Of a stretch of 11,846 nt of DNA, positions 1-7,039 are shown one piece after another. Source of the stretch: Candidatus Aminicenantota bacterium. GTDB taxonomy: Bacteria; Acidobacteriota; Aminicenantia; UBA2199. The notes below the pieces were generated by a model. The model had not been told where the DNA came from, made no database searches, and was given only the letters and a program-made list of their open reading frames with translations. The stretch covers positions 1 to 11,846 of the forward strand of contig JAPKZM010000044.1 in assembly GCA_026393775.1 (NCBI GenBank), read 5' to 3'. Position 1 is the first letter of the stretch; each line of letters begins with the position of its first letter. The translations under genes and the position numbers were made by a program.

Positions 1-2256
1 GTTAGGTTTATCTTTCAAATGAAAAGTTTGAGCAATCATTTCATCTGGATTGTTTTCATTAAGAAGAATTTCAATTCTTTGGCGAAGAGACTGTTTGTTT
101 GAATCAATGACAAATTCATCCCTTGATGTTACTATTCCAACACTATTGATCGGAAAAATATCGGTAATCTTGAAAAATTTTTCGTAAGCTGCAAATTGGG
201 TTTCATCTCTCTCAATAAAAAAATAGGAATCAGACTTGGGATTAATCTTTTTCCATTTTAGTGAGGCGAAATCTTCTTGCTCAAGCCTCTCATACTTATC
301 TTCCCGCAAACCCCACATGTCGGCATGATGGATTTTGCATTCCTGTTCACCGCGTTTTTTAATGAACAGGGCGATAGCCACCCCCTGCATAATGTCAAAA
401 ACGTTTTCGTCCTTGGAACCGTCGGGACATTTTTCTTTTTTCAAGGTGTTGCCGTGCAAGTCCAATATGTAAATCTCATTGAAACTATTCATCAATGAAC
501 GGCGCATGCCACGGAAGGTCGGGTTATCGAGGTAGCCGTGATTGGTGATCATGCCGACCACGCCTTCACCGTTTTGGTCAATTTTGTGCTGGGCAAAGCG
601 GATGAACTTGACGTAATCGTCCTGCAGCCATTTGGGGTTTCTTTCTCCCAGAGGTTTTCCATCAACATACTTGTATGTGTCGATTTGCTCGCCGATCCAA
701 GTCTTTATTTTTTTATTTACCAGTTTTTTATTTTTCTCAACCTTGATAATTCTTTCACTTAGATTGGCTGAGTGCCCAGAGTACGGCGGATTGCCGAGGA
801 TGACCAGGATCGGAGTTTCCTTCTTTATTTTTCCGGCTTGGCGCGACTCCTCGGCCAGGGTGGCGATGCCCGGCAGGTTGCTCTGCCCGATCTCCTCCAT
901 CTCCAGGGTGTTGGTCAAATAAAGCGGGAAGCGCTCATGCTTGGCATCGAGGCGATAGCCCATCTCTTCCAGGATATAAGACATCTTTAAATGACCTATA
1001 GCATAAGGTGCCATCATCAGTTCGAAGGCATAGAAGTTTTTCAGCAGGTGCGAGCGGACAAAGTCGGAGGCCGTGCCAAGTCCGTATTGCGCTGTATAGT
1101 TTTTGAAGGCCAGGCGACAGGCCGCGGCGATGAAGGTTAGTGTGCCGGCGGCCGGATCGAGCACTTTTACCGAGCGGTCGGCCAGGCCGTCGGCGCGGGC
1201 GAATTTCTCCTTCAACACGCTGTCAAGCGAACGAACGATGAAAGAAACCACCGCCGTGGGCGTGTAATAAACACCGCGCTTTTCGCGGGTTTTGGGATCG
1301 TACTCGCTCAAGAACGTTTCATAGAAGTGGAGAATGGGATCTTCACCTTTACCTAACTGGTAAAATTCGTCGAGGATCACGCTGACGTCGACCGAGGCCA
1401 GCACTTCGGCGATGTCGTCGATGATCCATTCTAGCTGGACCGGCGGTTGGCCGAGGGAGATGAACTGGAAAACGTCGTGCAGGATGCCGACTGTGCGCGG
1501 GATGTATTCGATGGCGGAACGGCGATTGAATTCGCCATCTCGGGCGCGGATACGGGCGGCAAACAGCCCGTAGGTGATGGTCTGGGCGTAAAGGTCGTTG
1601 AACTCGTTCTCGGAAAGTCCGCCGATCAAGTAGGTCTTAAAGGCTTCGTAGAAACTGAGTATCTGGTTGCGGCCGTTCTCGTCCCCGGCTTTCAGCTCCG
1701 CGGCCAGAACCTGGTCGCGTAAAAAACGGGTGCGCTTGGCCAGTTCCTGGGCCAGCCGCTTGGCATTGAGGTTGCGGGGGAAAGAATAAGAAAAGAAGCG
1801 TTCGAAAATGTTTTTCAATTCCTCGGCGTTTTCCGCGACCGGTTTCGCACCCAGTTTGACCAAGGTGTGCTGGCGACCAATAAAGGTTCGGCCGATCGCT
1901 TCGCCATTGTGGTATGAGCGGAATTCCAGAAAATTGGTCAGAATGAAATTGGGGAAAGTGGCCCGATAGCGTTTTATTTGTTCGCTGTTTTCAATATCAT
2001 CGAGATCCACCGTGGGTTTTTTGGTTTCGATGTAGCCGGTGATCTTCATCTTGCCATCCCAAATGCGGAAATCGGGATTGCCGCCCTCGGTCTTGCGCGG
2101 CAGGGTGGTCACATAAGCCGATTTGATTTTCAGGACAACGGCAATGTCCTGTACAAGTCTCTCAATGGCTGAATAGTAGCTCTCTTCGCGGGCGTCGCCG
2201 CGGGAGTGAACCCGGTGAATGTCCTTCAAGTAATTTTCGATGATGTCGTTGAGCAT
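1..2256 (-). CDS. Single-chain restriction-modification enzyme (nuclease + N6-adenine methylase), 3' end outside window
   Basis: An open frame of 752 codons runs from an ATG at 2256 to the left edge with no stop, so the C-terminus is missing. It should cut foreign DNA and methylate adenine in its target to protect the host. Visible parts in order: a PD-(D/E)xK nuclease near the N-terminus (P-D62-F, then E77-T-K79 in a beta-strand context); a helical linker; a methylase with Y330-Y-T-P333 (motif X region), motif I L366-D-P-A-A-G-T372 for AdoMet binding, and motif IV N489-P-P-Y492, the N6-adenine catalytic motif; then the start of a probable target-recognition region from about residue 520. No helicase motifs lie between nuclease and methylase, so the layout fits type IIG or a helicase-less relative of type ISP (LlaBIII-like) enzymes. 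An AGAAGG Shine-Dalgarno sits 3 nt before the ATG. The last ~80 visible codons are very AT-rich. Function is well supported; the exact class is less sure. Confidence 0.9.
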   Translation of the reverse strand, partial: MLNDIIENYLKDIHRVHSRGDAREESYYSAIERLVQDIAVVLKIKSAYVTTLPRKTEGGNPDFRIWDGKMKITGYIETKKPTVDLDDIENSEQIKRYRATFPNFILTNFLEFRSYHNGEAIGRTFIGRQHTLVKLGAKPVAENAEELKNIFERFFSYSFPRNLNAKRLAQELAKRTRFLRDQVLAAELKAGDENGRNQILSFYEAFKTYLIGGLSENEFNDLYAQTITYGLFAARIRARDGEFNRRSAIEYIPRTVGILHDVFQFISLGQPPVQLEWIIDDIAEVLASVDVSVILDEFYQLGKGEDPILHFYETFLSEYDPKTREKRGVYYTPTAVVSFIVRSLDSVLKEKFARADGLADRSVKVLDPAAGTLTFIAAACRLAFKNYTAQYGLGTASDFVRSHLLKNFYAFELMMAPYAIGHLKMSYILEEMGYRLDAKHERFPLYLTNTLEMEEIGQSNLPGIATLAEESRQAGKIKKETPILVILGNPPYSGHSANLSERIIKVEKNKKLVNKKIKTWIGEQIDTYKYVDGKPLGERNPKWLQDDYVKFIRFAQHKIDQNGEGVVGMITNHGYLDNPTFRGMRRSLMNSFNEIYILDLHGNTLKKEKCPDGSKDENVFDIMQGVAIALFIKKRGEQECKIHHADMWGLREDKYERLEQEDFASLKWKKINPKSDSYFFIERDETQFAAYEKFFKITDIFPINSVGIVTSRDEFVIDSNKQSLRQRIEILLNENNPDEMIAQTFHLKDKPN

Positions 2257-2276
2257 TTACCTTCTCTCAAATGAGG

Positions 2277-2306
2277 ATTATACAGCAGGGGGAAATAATT
2301 TGACAG
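2277..2306 (-). promoter_or_regulatory. Promoter of the restriction-modification gene
   Basis: On the minus strand there is a perfect TATAAT -10 box (2282-2277) and a CTGTCA -35 box (2306-2301, four of six matches), with an 18-bp spacer. The predicted start of transcription is near 2270, about 14 nt before the ATG, and leaves the AGAAGG ribosome site in the leader. It lies in the 72-bp gap after the ABC operon and would let the enzyme be expressed independently of the exporter genes. Position and consensus are read directly; activity is inferred. Confidence 0.5.
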
Positions 2307-2322
2307 GATTAAAGTATTCCTG
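2304..2322 (-). terminator. Weak hairpin after the ABC operon
   Basis: Just after the stop of permease B the minus strand carries a 5-bp inverted repeat, CAGGA and TCCTG, around a 9-nt AT-rich loop, followed by TCAAATTATTT. The stem is short and the T-run is interrupted, so it would be a leaky terminator at best. It overlaps the -35 box of the next gene. Confidence 0.22.
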
Positions 2323-2328
2323 ATTGTT

Positions 2329-3099
2329 TCAGGCGTTGTCGGAGAGGATGTATTCCTTGCGCTCGAAAATGAAGACGGCTGCGGCCAGGAAAATCAAGCC
2401 GGCGATGAGGAGCACGAGCACCGACTCCAGGGCCGGCGAGGGCTGCAGCTGAAAGATGAGGAACCCTCCCTGGTCGGCCTGGACCGGCAGCAGCGACTTG
2501 ATCCAGTGGATGATGGTGAATTTCTGGGTGACGCCGGGGAAATACTGCACTACGCTCTCCCAGCCGAAAACAAAGAACAGGCCGATGAGGATCGACTTCT
2601 TCATGAAGGTGCCGGCCAGGGTGAACAAGGCGCTGTAGCAGAAAAGGGCCAACAGGGAGGTGCCCAGGAAAACCCCCAGTTCTTCCCAGGCCGCGGCCTG
2701 GCCAAGGCGGTTGGCGGCGGCCGCCAAAAAAGACAGCAAAAAGCCGCAGCCGACGATCAGCAGCAGCAGCAGGGAAGCGGCCAGGTATTTCCCCAGGATG
2801 ACGGCCCGGCGCGGTACCGGCGCAGTGGTCAGATAGACCAGGGTTTTGTTGTCCAATTCCTCGTTGACAATGGTGGTGCCGAAAAACAGGGCCAGCACCG
2901 GGATGAGCAGCTGGAAATACAGCGACAGCATGACCTTGGAAAAAAAATCCGGGGCGCTGCCCGCATCGACCAAGCGCACGATGAACATCAGCAGCACCGG
3001 GGCCAGGCCGAGCAGCATAAACACCCGGGTGCGTGTGGCCTTGAGCCCCGACCTGAAAAAGCTGGCGAAGATAATGGGGATGGCGTTTAGGTTTTTCAT
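2329..3099 (-). CDS. ABC-2 type exporter permease B
   Basis: A 256-residue integral membrane protein, the last gene of the four-gene exporter operon. Hydrophobic segments lie near residues 27-44, 57-78, 104-126, 140-165, 170-185 and 225-247, the usual six-helix ABC-2 plan. After the second helix is the family's cytoplasmic coupling segment (E80-E81-L-D-N-K-T-L-V-Y-L, then P-x-P-R-R and I-L-G-K-Y105), which contacts the ATPase. It starts 2 bp after the stop of ATPase B (TAG-CC-ATG) with a GGGAAA ribosome site, so the two are probably translationally coupled and partners. The substrate cannot be read from the sequence; lipids, peptides, antibiotics or polysaccharide are all known for such systems. 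Role as permease is firm, cargo unknown. Confidence 0.87.
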   Translation of the reverse strand: MKNLNAIPIIFASFFRSGLKATRTRVFMLLGLAPVLLMFIVRLVDAGSAPDFFSKVMLSLYFQLLIPVLALFFGTTIVNEELDNKTLVYLTTAPVPRRAVILGKYLAASLLLLLIVGCGFLLSFLAAAANRLGQAAAWEELGVFLGTSLLALFCYSALFTLAGTFMKKSILIGLFFVFGWESVVQYFPGVTQKFTIIHWIKSLLPVQADQGGFLIFQLQPSPALESVLVLLIAGLIFLAAAVFIFERKEYILSDNA

Positions 3100-3101
3100 G
3101 G

Positions 3102-4028
3102 CTATTTCCCGATCAGGTAATCGAATACCGCCTGCAGATTGTCGTCGGGTGAGGTGATCTCTTCCACGGCTATTTTATCTACCGCGATCAGGCGCATCAG
3201 GGCGTTGAAGAAATGGTCCCGCTGATTGGTCTTGACGGTCAGGCCGCGTTCCTGAACCGGGAAATCCAGGCTGAGCACATATTCGTTGTCGACGAGTTTC
3301 GCCGCCAGGCGGCGCGGGTCCGGGCAATGGATGGAGATCTGGTGGGGATGGCTGTCGATCAGGCCGCGGATGCGCTGGATATCGCCCTTGGCGAAGATCT
3401 TGCCCTGGTGGATCAAAACGATCTCGTTGGTCATGGCTTCGATCTCGGGCAGGATGTGCGACGAGACGATCACCGTTTTTCCTTGTTTTTCATATTCCTT
3501 GATCAGCTGGATGATCTTGATGCGCCAGAGCGGGTCGATGCCGCGCAAAGGCTCGTCGAGCATCAGCAGCTCGGGTTCATGGAGAATGCTCGATGCCAGG
3601 CGCAGGCGCTGGCGCATGCCGAAGCTGTAGCCCTTGATCGTCCGGTCCTTGCTATCGAGCAGGCCTACCGTGGCCAGGGCCTTCTCGCTCATTGCTGCCG
3701 CCGCTTCGGCTGCGAAGCCGTGCAGCCGGGCCAGCAGCATGATGAATCGCCAGCCGCTCATTTCCATGTAGGCGCTGTCGTGCTCGGGGCAGAAACCGAT
3801 GCGCTGGAACAGCCGATGGTTGGCGAAAACATTTTCCCCGAATATCTGCAGGCTGCCGATTTTCGGCTTGAGCTGGCCGGCGGCGATCTTCAAGAACGTC
3901 GATTTGCCTGCGCCGTTGGGCCCGAGCAGGCCGGTGATGCCCGGGCCGATCTCCAGGTTGATGTCGCTGATGCCCAGGATGTTGCCGTACCACTTGGACA
4001 GTTTTTCGGCCCGGAGCACGGCGGTCAT
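3102..4028 (-). CDS. ABC transporter ATP-binding protein B
   Basis: A 308-residue ATPase that should power permease B and perhaps permease A. Motifs in order: aromatic W13-Y14 stacking residues, Walker A G36-P-N-G-A-G-K42-S43, a Q-loop position read as C-P-E82 (Glu in place of Gln, common in this exporter group), signature Y134-S-F-G-M-R-Q140 instead of LSGGQ, Walker B L-M-L-D158-E159-P, D-loop region L-R-G-I-D165-P where most relatives have T-S-G-L-D-P, and H-loop S-S-H191. Residues from about 215 on form the C-terminal extension seen in ABC-2 drug or lipid exporters. The ATG overlaps the stop of permease A in an ATGA junction, and GGAGG lies 7 nt upstream. All catalytic residues are present, so it should be active. 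Confidence 0.92.
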   Translation of the reverse strand: MTAVLRAEKLSKWYGNILGISDINLEIGPGITGLLGPNGAGKSTFLKIAAGQLKPKIGSLQIFGENVFANHRLFQRIGFCPEHDSAYMEMSGWRFIMLLARLHGFAAEAAAAMSEKALATVGLLDSKDRTIKGYSFGMRQRLRLASSILHEPELLMLDEPLRGIDPLWRIKIIQLIKEYEKQGKTVIVSSHILPEIEAMTNEIVLIHQGKIFAKGDIQRIRGLIDSHPHQISIHCPDPRRLAAKLVDNEYVLSLDFPVQERGLTVKTNQRDHFFNALMRLIAVDKIAVEEITSPDDNLQAVFDYLIGK

Positions 4029-4879
4029 GAGCGGGCCTCCGCTTTTTTAATGCGCCAGCTGAGCAGCCACAAGGCCAGCAGCGAAACGGCAATGGGCGGC
4101 AGGAGCGCCAGCCAGGATGGGTAATCGTATTTCGGCTGAAGCCCGAAAAGAAAGCTTGCCAATTGCTCGATATTGCTTTGCAGGGAGATGAGGAAAAACC
4201 AATCGCTCTTGAAGATGGCTTTCAGGATTTGCGCCAGGTTGTTGGAAAACATGTAGACCAGGAATATGGCGATCTGGATGAATTTCGTGTTGGGGCTGAG
4301 AATGGAAAGGGCCAGGGTCAGTGCGGCCAGGAACACGCACTCCAGCAGCGGGAACACCAGGATGGCCAACAGCAGCAGGGGCGAAACGGCCAGGCTGCCG
4401 GTGAATATCATCTTGAACAGCAGCAGCAGGATCCCCGGCACCAGGGTGAACAGCAGGAGGTAGAACAGGATGACGGAAAATTTTCCCAGCAGGTAATCGC
4501 TGCGCGACAGGGGCCGGGCGAAATAAAGTGGGAAGGCCTTGAATTTCAAATCGCTGGAGATCAGGTCGGCGCCGCTGAAGATGCTTAATATCACCAGCAT
4601 GAAGGTTAGAAAACCGTTGCTGTAAAATGTCTTGAAAAGATCGGCGTCGCTCTTGAGCAGGCGGACGAGCTCGCTGAGGATTTTCAATTCGGGCTTGGTG
4701 GATACATAAACGGCCAGCAGAAAAATAATAAACGTAGAGCCGCTGAACGCAAAGATGACCTTGGCGAACTTTTTTTTAAAAACAGTTTTAATGCCATTAA
4801 AAAAGATAGGCAGCCAATTGCTGCGGGACGCTTTCAATTCCCCCTGCCAGTGGCTGTAGCCTTTTTCCCTAATGTCCAT
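4025..4879 (-). CDS. ABC-2 type exporter permease A
   Basis: A 284-residue membrane protein. Its N-terminus has the Y8-S-H-W11-x-G13 motif found at the start of a group of ABC-2 permeases. Hydrophobic segments lie near residues 41-59, 90-107, 130-158, 163-192, 198-218 and 256-275. A coupling segment with S-S-D-L-K-F-K-A-F, P-L-S-R and L-L-G-K133 follows the second helix, equivalent to that of permease B. The start overlaps the last 11 bp of ATPase A, and an AGGGA ribosome site sits about 7 nt upstream, so ATPase A and permease A look like one cognate pair. It shares layout with permease B but little sequence, so the operon holds two diverged pairs and not a recent duplication. Cargo unknown. 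Confidence 0.87.
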   Translation of the reverse strand: MDIREKGYSHWQGELKASRSNWLPIFFNGIKTVFKKKFAKVIFAFSGSTFIIFLLAVYVSTKPELKILSELVRLLKSDADLFKTFYSNGFLTFMLVILSIFSGADLISSDLKFKAFPLYFARPLSRSDYLLGKFSVILFYLLLFTLVPGILLLLFKMIFTGSLAVSPLLLLAILVFPLLECVFLAALTLALSILSPNTKFIQIAIFLVYMFSNNLAQILKAIFKSDWFFLISLQSNIEQLASFLFGLQPKYDYPSWLALLPPIAVSLLALWLLSWRIKKAEARS

Positions 4880-5795
4880 CGGATTCCCTGATCACGTTCA
4901 TGAATGCGTCTTCCAGCGTGGTCTTGCTTTGCCGGAAGTGGCGGATCTGCACGCCGGTTTCGTAGGCCGCGTCGAAGAGCGCCGTCGGCAAGATCTCCGC
5001 GGGCAGCAGTATTTTGAACATCGACTTCTCGTTCTCCTGCACCTGGCAGCGCAGGGCCTGCAACCGTTTGAAGAATGGCGCCTGTTCGCCGACCAGCTTG
5101 ATCTCAAAAAGACGGAAATTGTCTTTTTTCAGGTCGGCGATCGATTCCTCGGCCGCGATCCGTCCCTTGTTCATGATGACCACCTGCCGGCAAGTGCTTT
5201 CGATGTCGGGCAGCAGGTGCGATGAGATGATGATGTTCATGCTCTCTTTCTTGGCGATGTCCTGGATCAGTTCCAGCATCTCCTTGCGGCCGGCGGGATC
5301 CATACCCGATGTCGGTTCGTCGAGCAGCAGCAGTTTCGGGTCGTGGACCAGCGCCTGGGCCAGCTTCAGCCGCTGCTTCATGCCGGTGGAGTAGGTGTCC
5401 ACCAGGCGGTAGCGGGATTCATCCAGGCCGACGTAATACAGGACGTCGTGGGCCCTTTTCATGGCTTCCTGGCGGGGCATGCCGCTGAGCTCGCCCAGGT
5501 AGGCGGTCAGTGACACCGCGTCCATGCCCGGAATGGAGCATTCGCTTTCCGGCATGTAGCCGATGCCGCGGCGCAGGGACTTGCGCTTTTCGGACAGCGC
5601 GTAGCCCATGATTTCTCCCTTGCCCGCGGTCGGGACCAGAAAACCGAGCAGCAGTTTCAGCAGCGTGGTTTTACCGGCGCCGTTGGGGCCGAGCAAGCCG
5701 AAAATTCCTGCCGGCAGATTGAGGGACAGGTCGCGGATGGCCTGGACGCGGCCGTAGCTGAAACTGATGTTTTCCAGTTGAATGATCTCTTTCAT
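4869..5795 (-). CDS. ABC transporter ATP-binding protein A
   Basis: A 308-residue ATPase, first gene of the exporter operon. Motifs: Y14-G aromatic stacking region, Walker A G36-P-N-G-A-G-K42-T43, Q-loop position Y-M-P-E83, signature Y135-S-T-G-M-K-Q141, Walker B L-L-L-L-D159-E160-P, D-loop T-S-G-M-D166-P and H-loop S-S-H193, so the catalytic set is complete. The C-terminal ~90 residues form the ABC-2 exporter extension. The reading frame stays open a further 1.3 kb upstream through the opposite-strand lipoprotein gene. I chose the ATG at 5795 because the protein then starts M-K-E-I-I-Q just before the first beta-strand, as in relatives, and has the same length as ATPase B. There is no convincing Shine-Dalgarno before this ATG, while a TATAGT box ends 10 nt upstream, so a very short or absent leader is possible. 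Confidence 0.92.
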   Translation of the reverse strand: MKEIIQLENISFSYGRVQAIRDLSLNLPAGIFGLLGPNGAGKTTLLKLLLGFLVPTAGKGEIMGYALSEKRKSLRRGIGYMPESECSIPGMDAVSLTAYLGELSGMPRQEAMKRAHDVLYYVGLDESRYRLVDTYSTGMKQRLKLAQALVHDPKLLLLDEPTSGMDPAGRKEMLELIQDIAKKESMNIIISSHLLPDIESTCRQVVIMNKGRIAAEESIADLKKDNFRLFEIKLVGEQAPFFKRLQALRCQVQENEKSMFKILLPAEILPTALFDAAYETGVQIRHFRQSKTTLEDAFMNVIRESDGH

Positions 5796-5805
5796 GGCTT
5801 CAACG

Positions 5806-5811
5806 ACTATA
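5806..5811 (-). promoter_or_regulatory. Candidate -10 box of the ABC operon
   Basis: The minus strand reads TATAGT (five of six matches to TATAAT) ending 10 nt before the ATG of ATPase A. No good -35 box lies 16-18 bp upstream. If used, transcription would start within a few bases of the start codon, giving a leaderless or near-leaderless message, which fits the missing ribosome site. This is suggestive only. Confidence 0.3.
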
Positions 5812-5872
5812 CGTGAAAGACAAGGCAAAAGTTCTTGCACCCCCTTTGCCGGTTCCAATTTGTTTTGTTCTG

Positions 5873-5881
5873 TGCTATATT
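5873..5881 (+). promoter_or_regulatory. Extended -10 promoter of the lipoprotein gene
   Basis: TG-C-TATATT is an extended -10 element (TG, one base, then a hexamer with five of six matches). The -35 candidate TTCCAA at 5853-5858, spaced 17 bp, is poor, as is common for extended -10 promoters. The start would fall near 5888, about 37 nt before the ATG at 5925, leaving the AAGGAG ribosome site in the leader. Confidence 0.4.
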
Positions 5882-5924
5882 TCCTGTTGATGGGCATAAG
5901 TCCGAACCGTATAAGGAGATAATC

Positions 5925-6992
5925 ATGAACAAGAAAATGGTAGTGTTGACTTTGGTTTTGGCGACGCTGCTGGTCATGCCGGCCTGCAAGAAAAAGACCC
6001 CCGGGCGGCTGAGCAACGAAGGCGCCCTGGCCATGGTGCCGGACGGGGCGAGCATGGTCCTGAGTTTTGATTTCCTTAAGTTTTCCGACCTGGCCCTTTT
6101 CGACAAGATGCTCAAGGACGACTGGAAGAAGGAAGGCGGGCCGGGGAAAGTATTCGCCAACTACCCGGAATTCGTGCAAAAGACAGGCATCGACCTCAAG
6201 AAGGACGTCTATTCGGTGACGGCCGGCATCTACGGCGAGCTGGGCGGCGAAGCACCGCGCGTGGTGGGTTTCGTCAACTTGAAGTACGACAAGGAAAAAG
6301 TACTGGGGCTGCTGCGCCAGAACAATGTCATCGTCGCCGAGGAGAATTATCGCGGCCTGGGGCTCTACACCCTGAAAGGGGAGGAAAGCGTCAAAGATGG
6401 CCTTCGTACCTTGAGCCAAGAGGGCTCCCAGAAAGAAGCCCGATTGGTATTTCTGAATGCCTACAACATCATTATCGGGACCGAGGCCCAGGTCAAACTG
6501 GCCGTCGACCTGGCCCAGGGCAGCGGCGCCAGCATTTTCAAGAATGGTGCCATGATGAAATACGTGGACAAGCTGAAAAAGGACACCATGCTCTGGCTGG
6601 TCATCGGCAACATTCCCGACAAGTACAAAAACGCTCCGGCCGGCGGCATGATGCCGGTCGACTTGAGCAAGGCCGAGGCGTTCATCGGCTACCTGGATTA
6701 CAAGGGCAAGATTTTTTCCGGAGAATTCCAGCTGCTCTCCAATAACCCGGAGGGAAACAAGCAGGTCGTCGACATGCTCAATGGGTTGAAAGCCCTGGGC
6801 GCGATGGGTTCGGCCAAGGAGCCGGAATTGGGGCAGCTGCTCAACGGCATCCAGTTGAGCGCGAGCGCGGACGCCATCAAACTGGCCTTTTCCCTGCCCG
6901 AGGAGCTGATGAACAAACTGAGCGACAAGGCCAAGGACAAGGCCAAGAACATGATGCCTCCGCCCGCGCCCGCGGAACCGGTCGCGCAATAA
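5925..6992 (+). CDS. Predicted lipoprotein of unknown function
   Basis: I do not recognise a specific family. The product has 355 residues and starts with a lipoprotein-type signal: N-K-K, a hydrophobic core (residues 5-18), then V-M-P-A-C21, followed by a lysine-rich K-K-K. The -3 Met of the lipobox is unusual, but the Cys is well placed for lipidation and anchoring in the cell envelope. The mature part opens with a hydrophobic beta-strand pattern around M-V-P-D-G-A-S-M-V-L-S-F-D-F. Such openings occur in extracytoplasmic proteins of the DUF3352 type, but I cannot assign it. Predicted helices rich in Lys and Glu follow, and the tail is low-complexity P-P-P-A-P-A-E-P. The ATG at 5925 has AAGGAG six bases upstream; the frame extends 30 codons further but without such a site. 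The channel gene follows 47 bp downstream on the same strand, so co-transcription is likely. Confidence 0.82.
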   Translation: MNKKMVVLTLVLATLLVMPACKKKTPGRLSNEGALAMVPDGASMVLSFDFLKFSDLALFDKMLKDDWKKEGGPGKVFANYPEFVQKTGIDLKKDVYSVTAGIYGELGGEAPRVVGFVNLKYDKEKVLGLLRQNNVIVAEENYRGLGLYTLKGEESVKDGLRTLSQEGSQKEARLVFLNAYNIIIGTEAQVKLAVDLAQGSGASIFKNGAMMKYVDKLKKDTMLWLVIGNIPDKYKNAPAGGMMPVDLSKAEAFIGYLDYKGKIFSGEFQLLSNNPEGNKQVVDMLNGLKALGAMGSAKEPELGQLLNGIQLSASADAIKLAFSLPEELMNKLSDKAKDKAKNMMPPPAPAEPVAQ

Positions 6993-7010
6993 AAATCGGA
7001 TCATGATATC

Positions 7011-7025
7011 GCCGGCAAGGCCGGC
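7011..7025 (+). repeat. GCCGGC inverted repeat before the channel gene
   Basis: Two copies of the self-complementary hexamer GCCGGC flank AAG and can form a 6-bp GC-only hairpin ending 1 nt before the GGAGG ribosome site (7027-7031) of the channel gene. There is no T-run, so it is not a standard terminator. It might slow ribosome loading or protect message ends; no function is shown. Confidence 0.35.
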
Positions 7026-7039
7026 TGGAGGTTGAAGCC

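Noticed and set aside
2300..2305. Perfect TTGACA on the plus strand as a -35 box
   Set aside because: No -10-like hexamer lies 15-19 bp downstream, and it would transcribe only antisense to the exporter operon.
2506..4124. Long plus-strand frames (about 194 and 303 residues) opposite permease B and ATPase B
   Set aside because: They are mirror frames of well-recognised genes, rich in Gln, Ala and Asp as expected from antisense of GC-biased codons, and lack ribosome sites.
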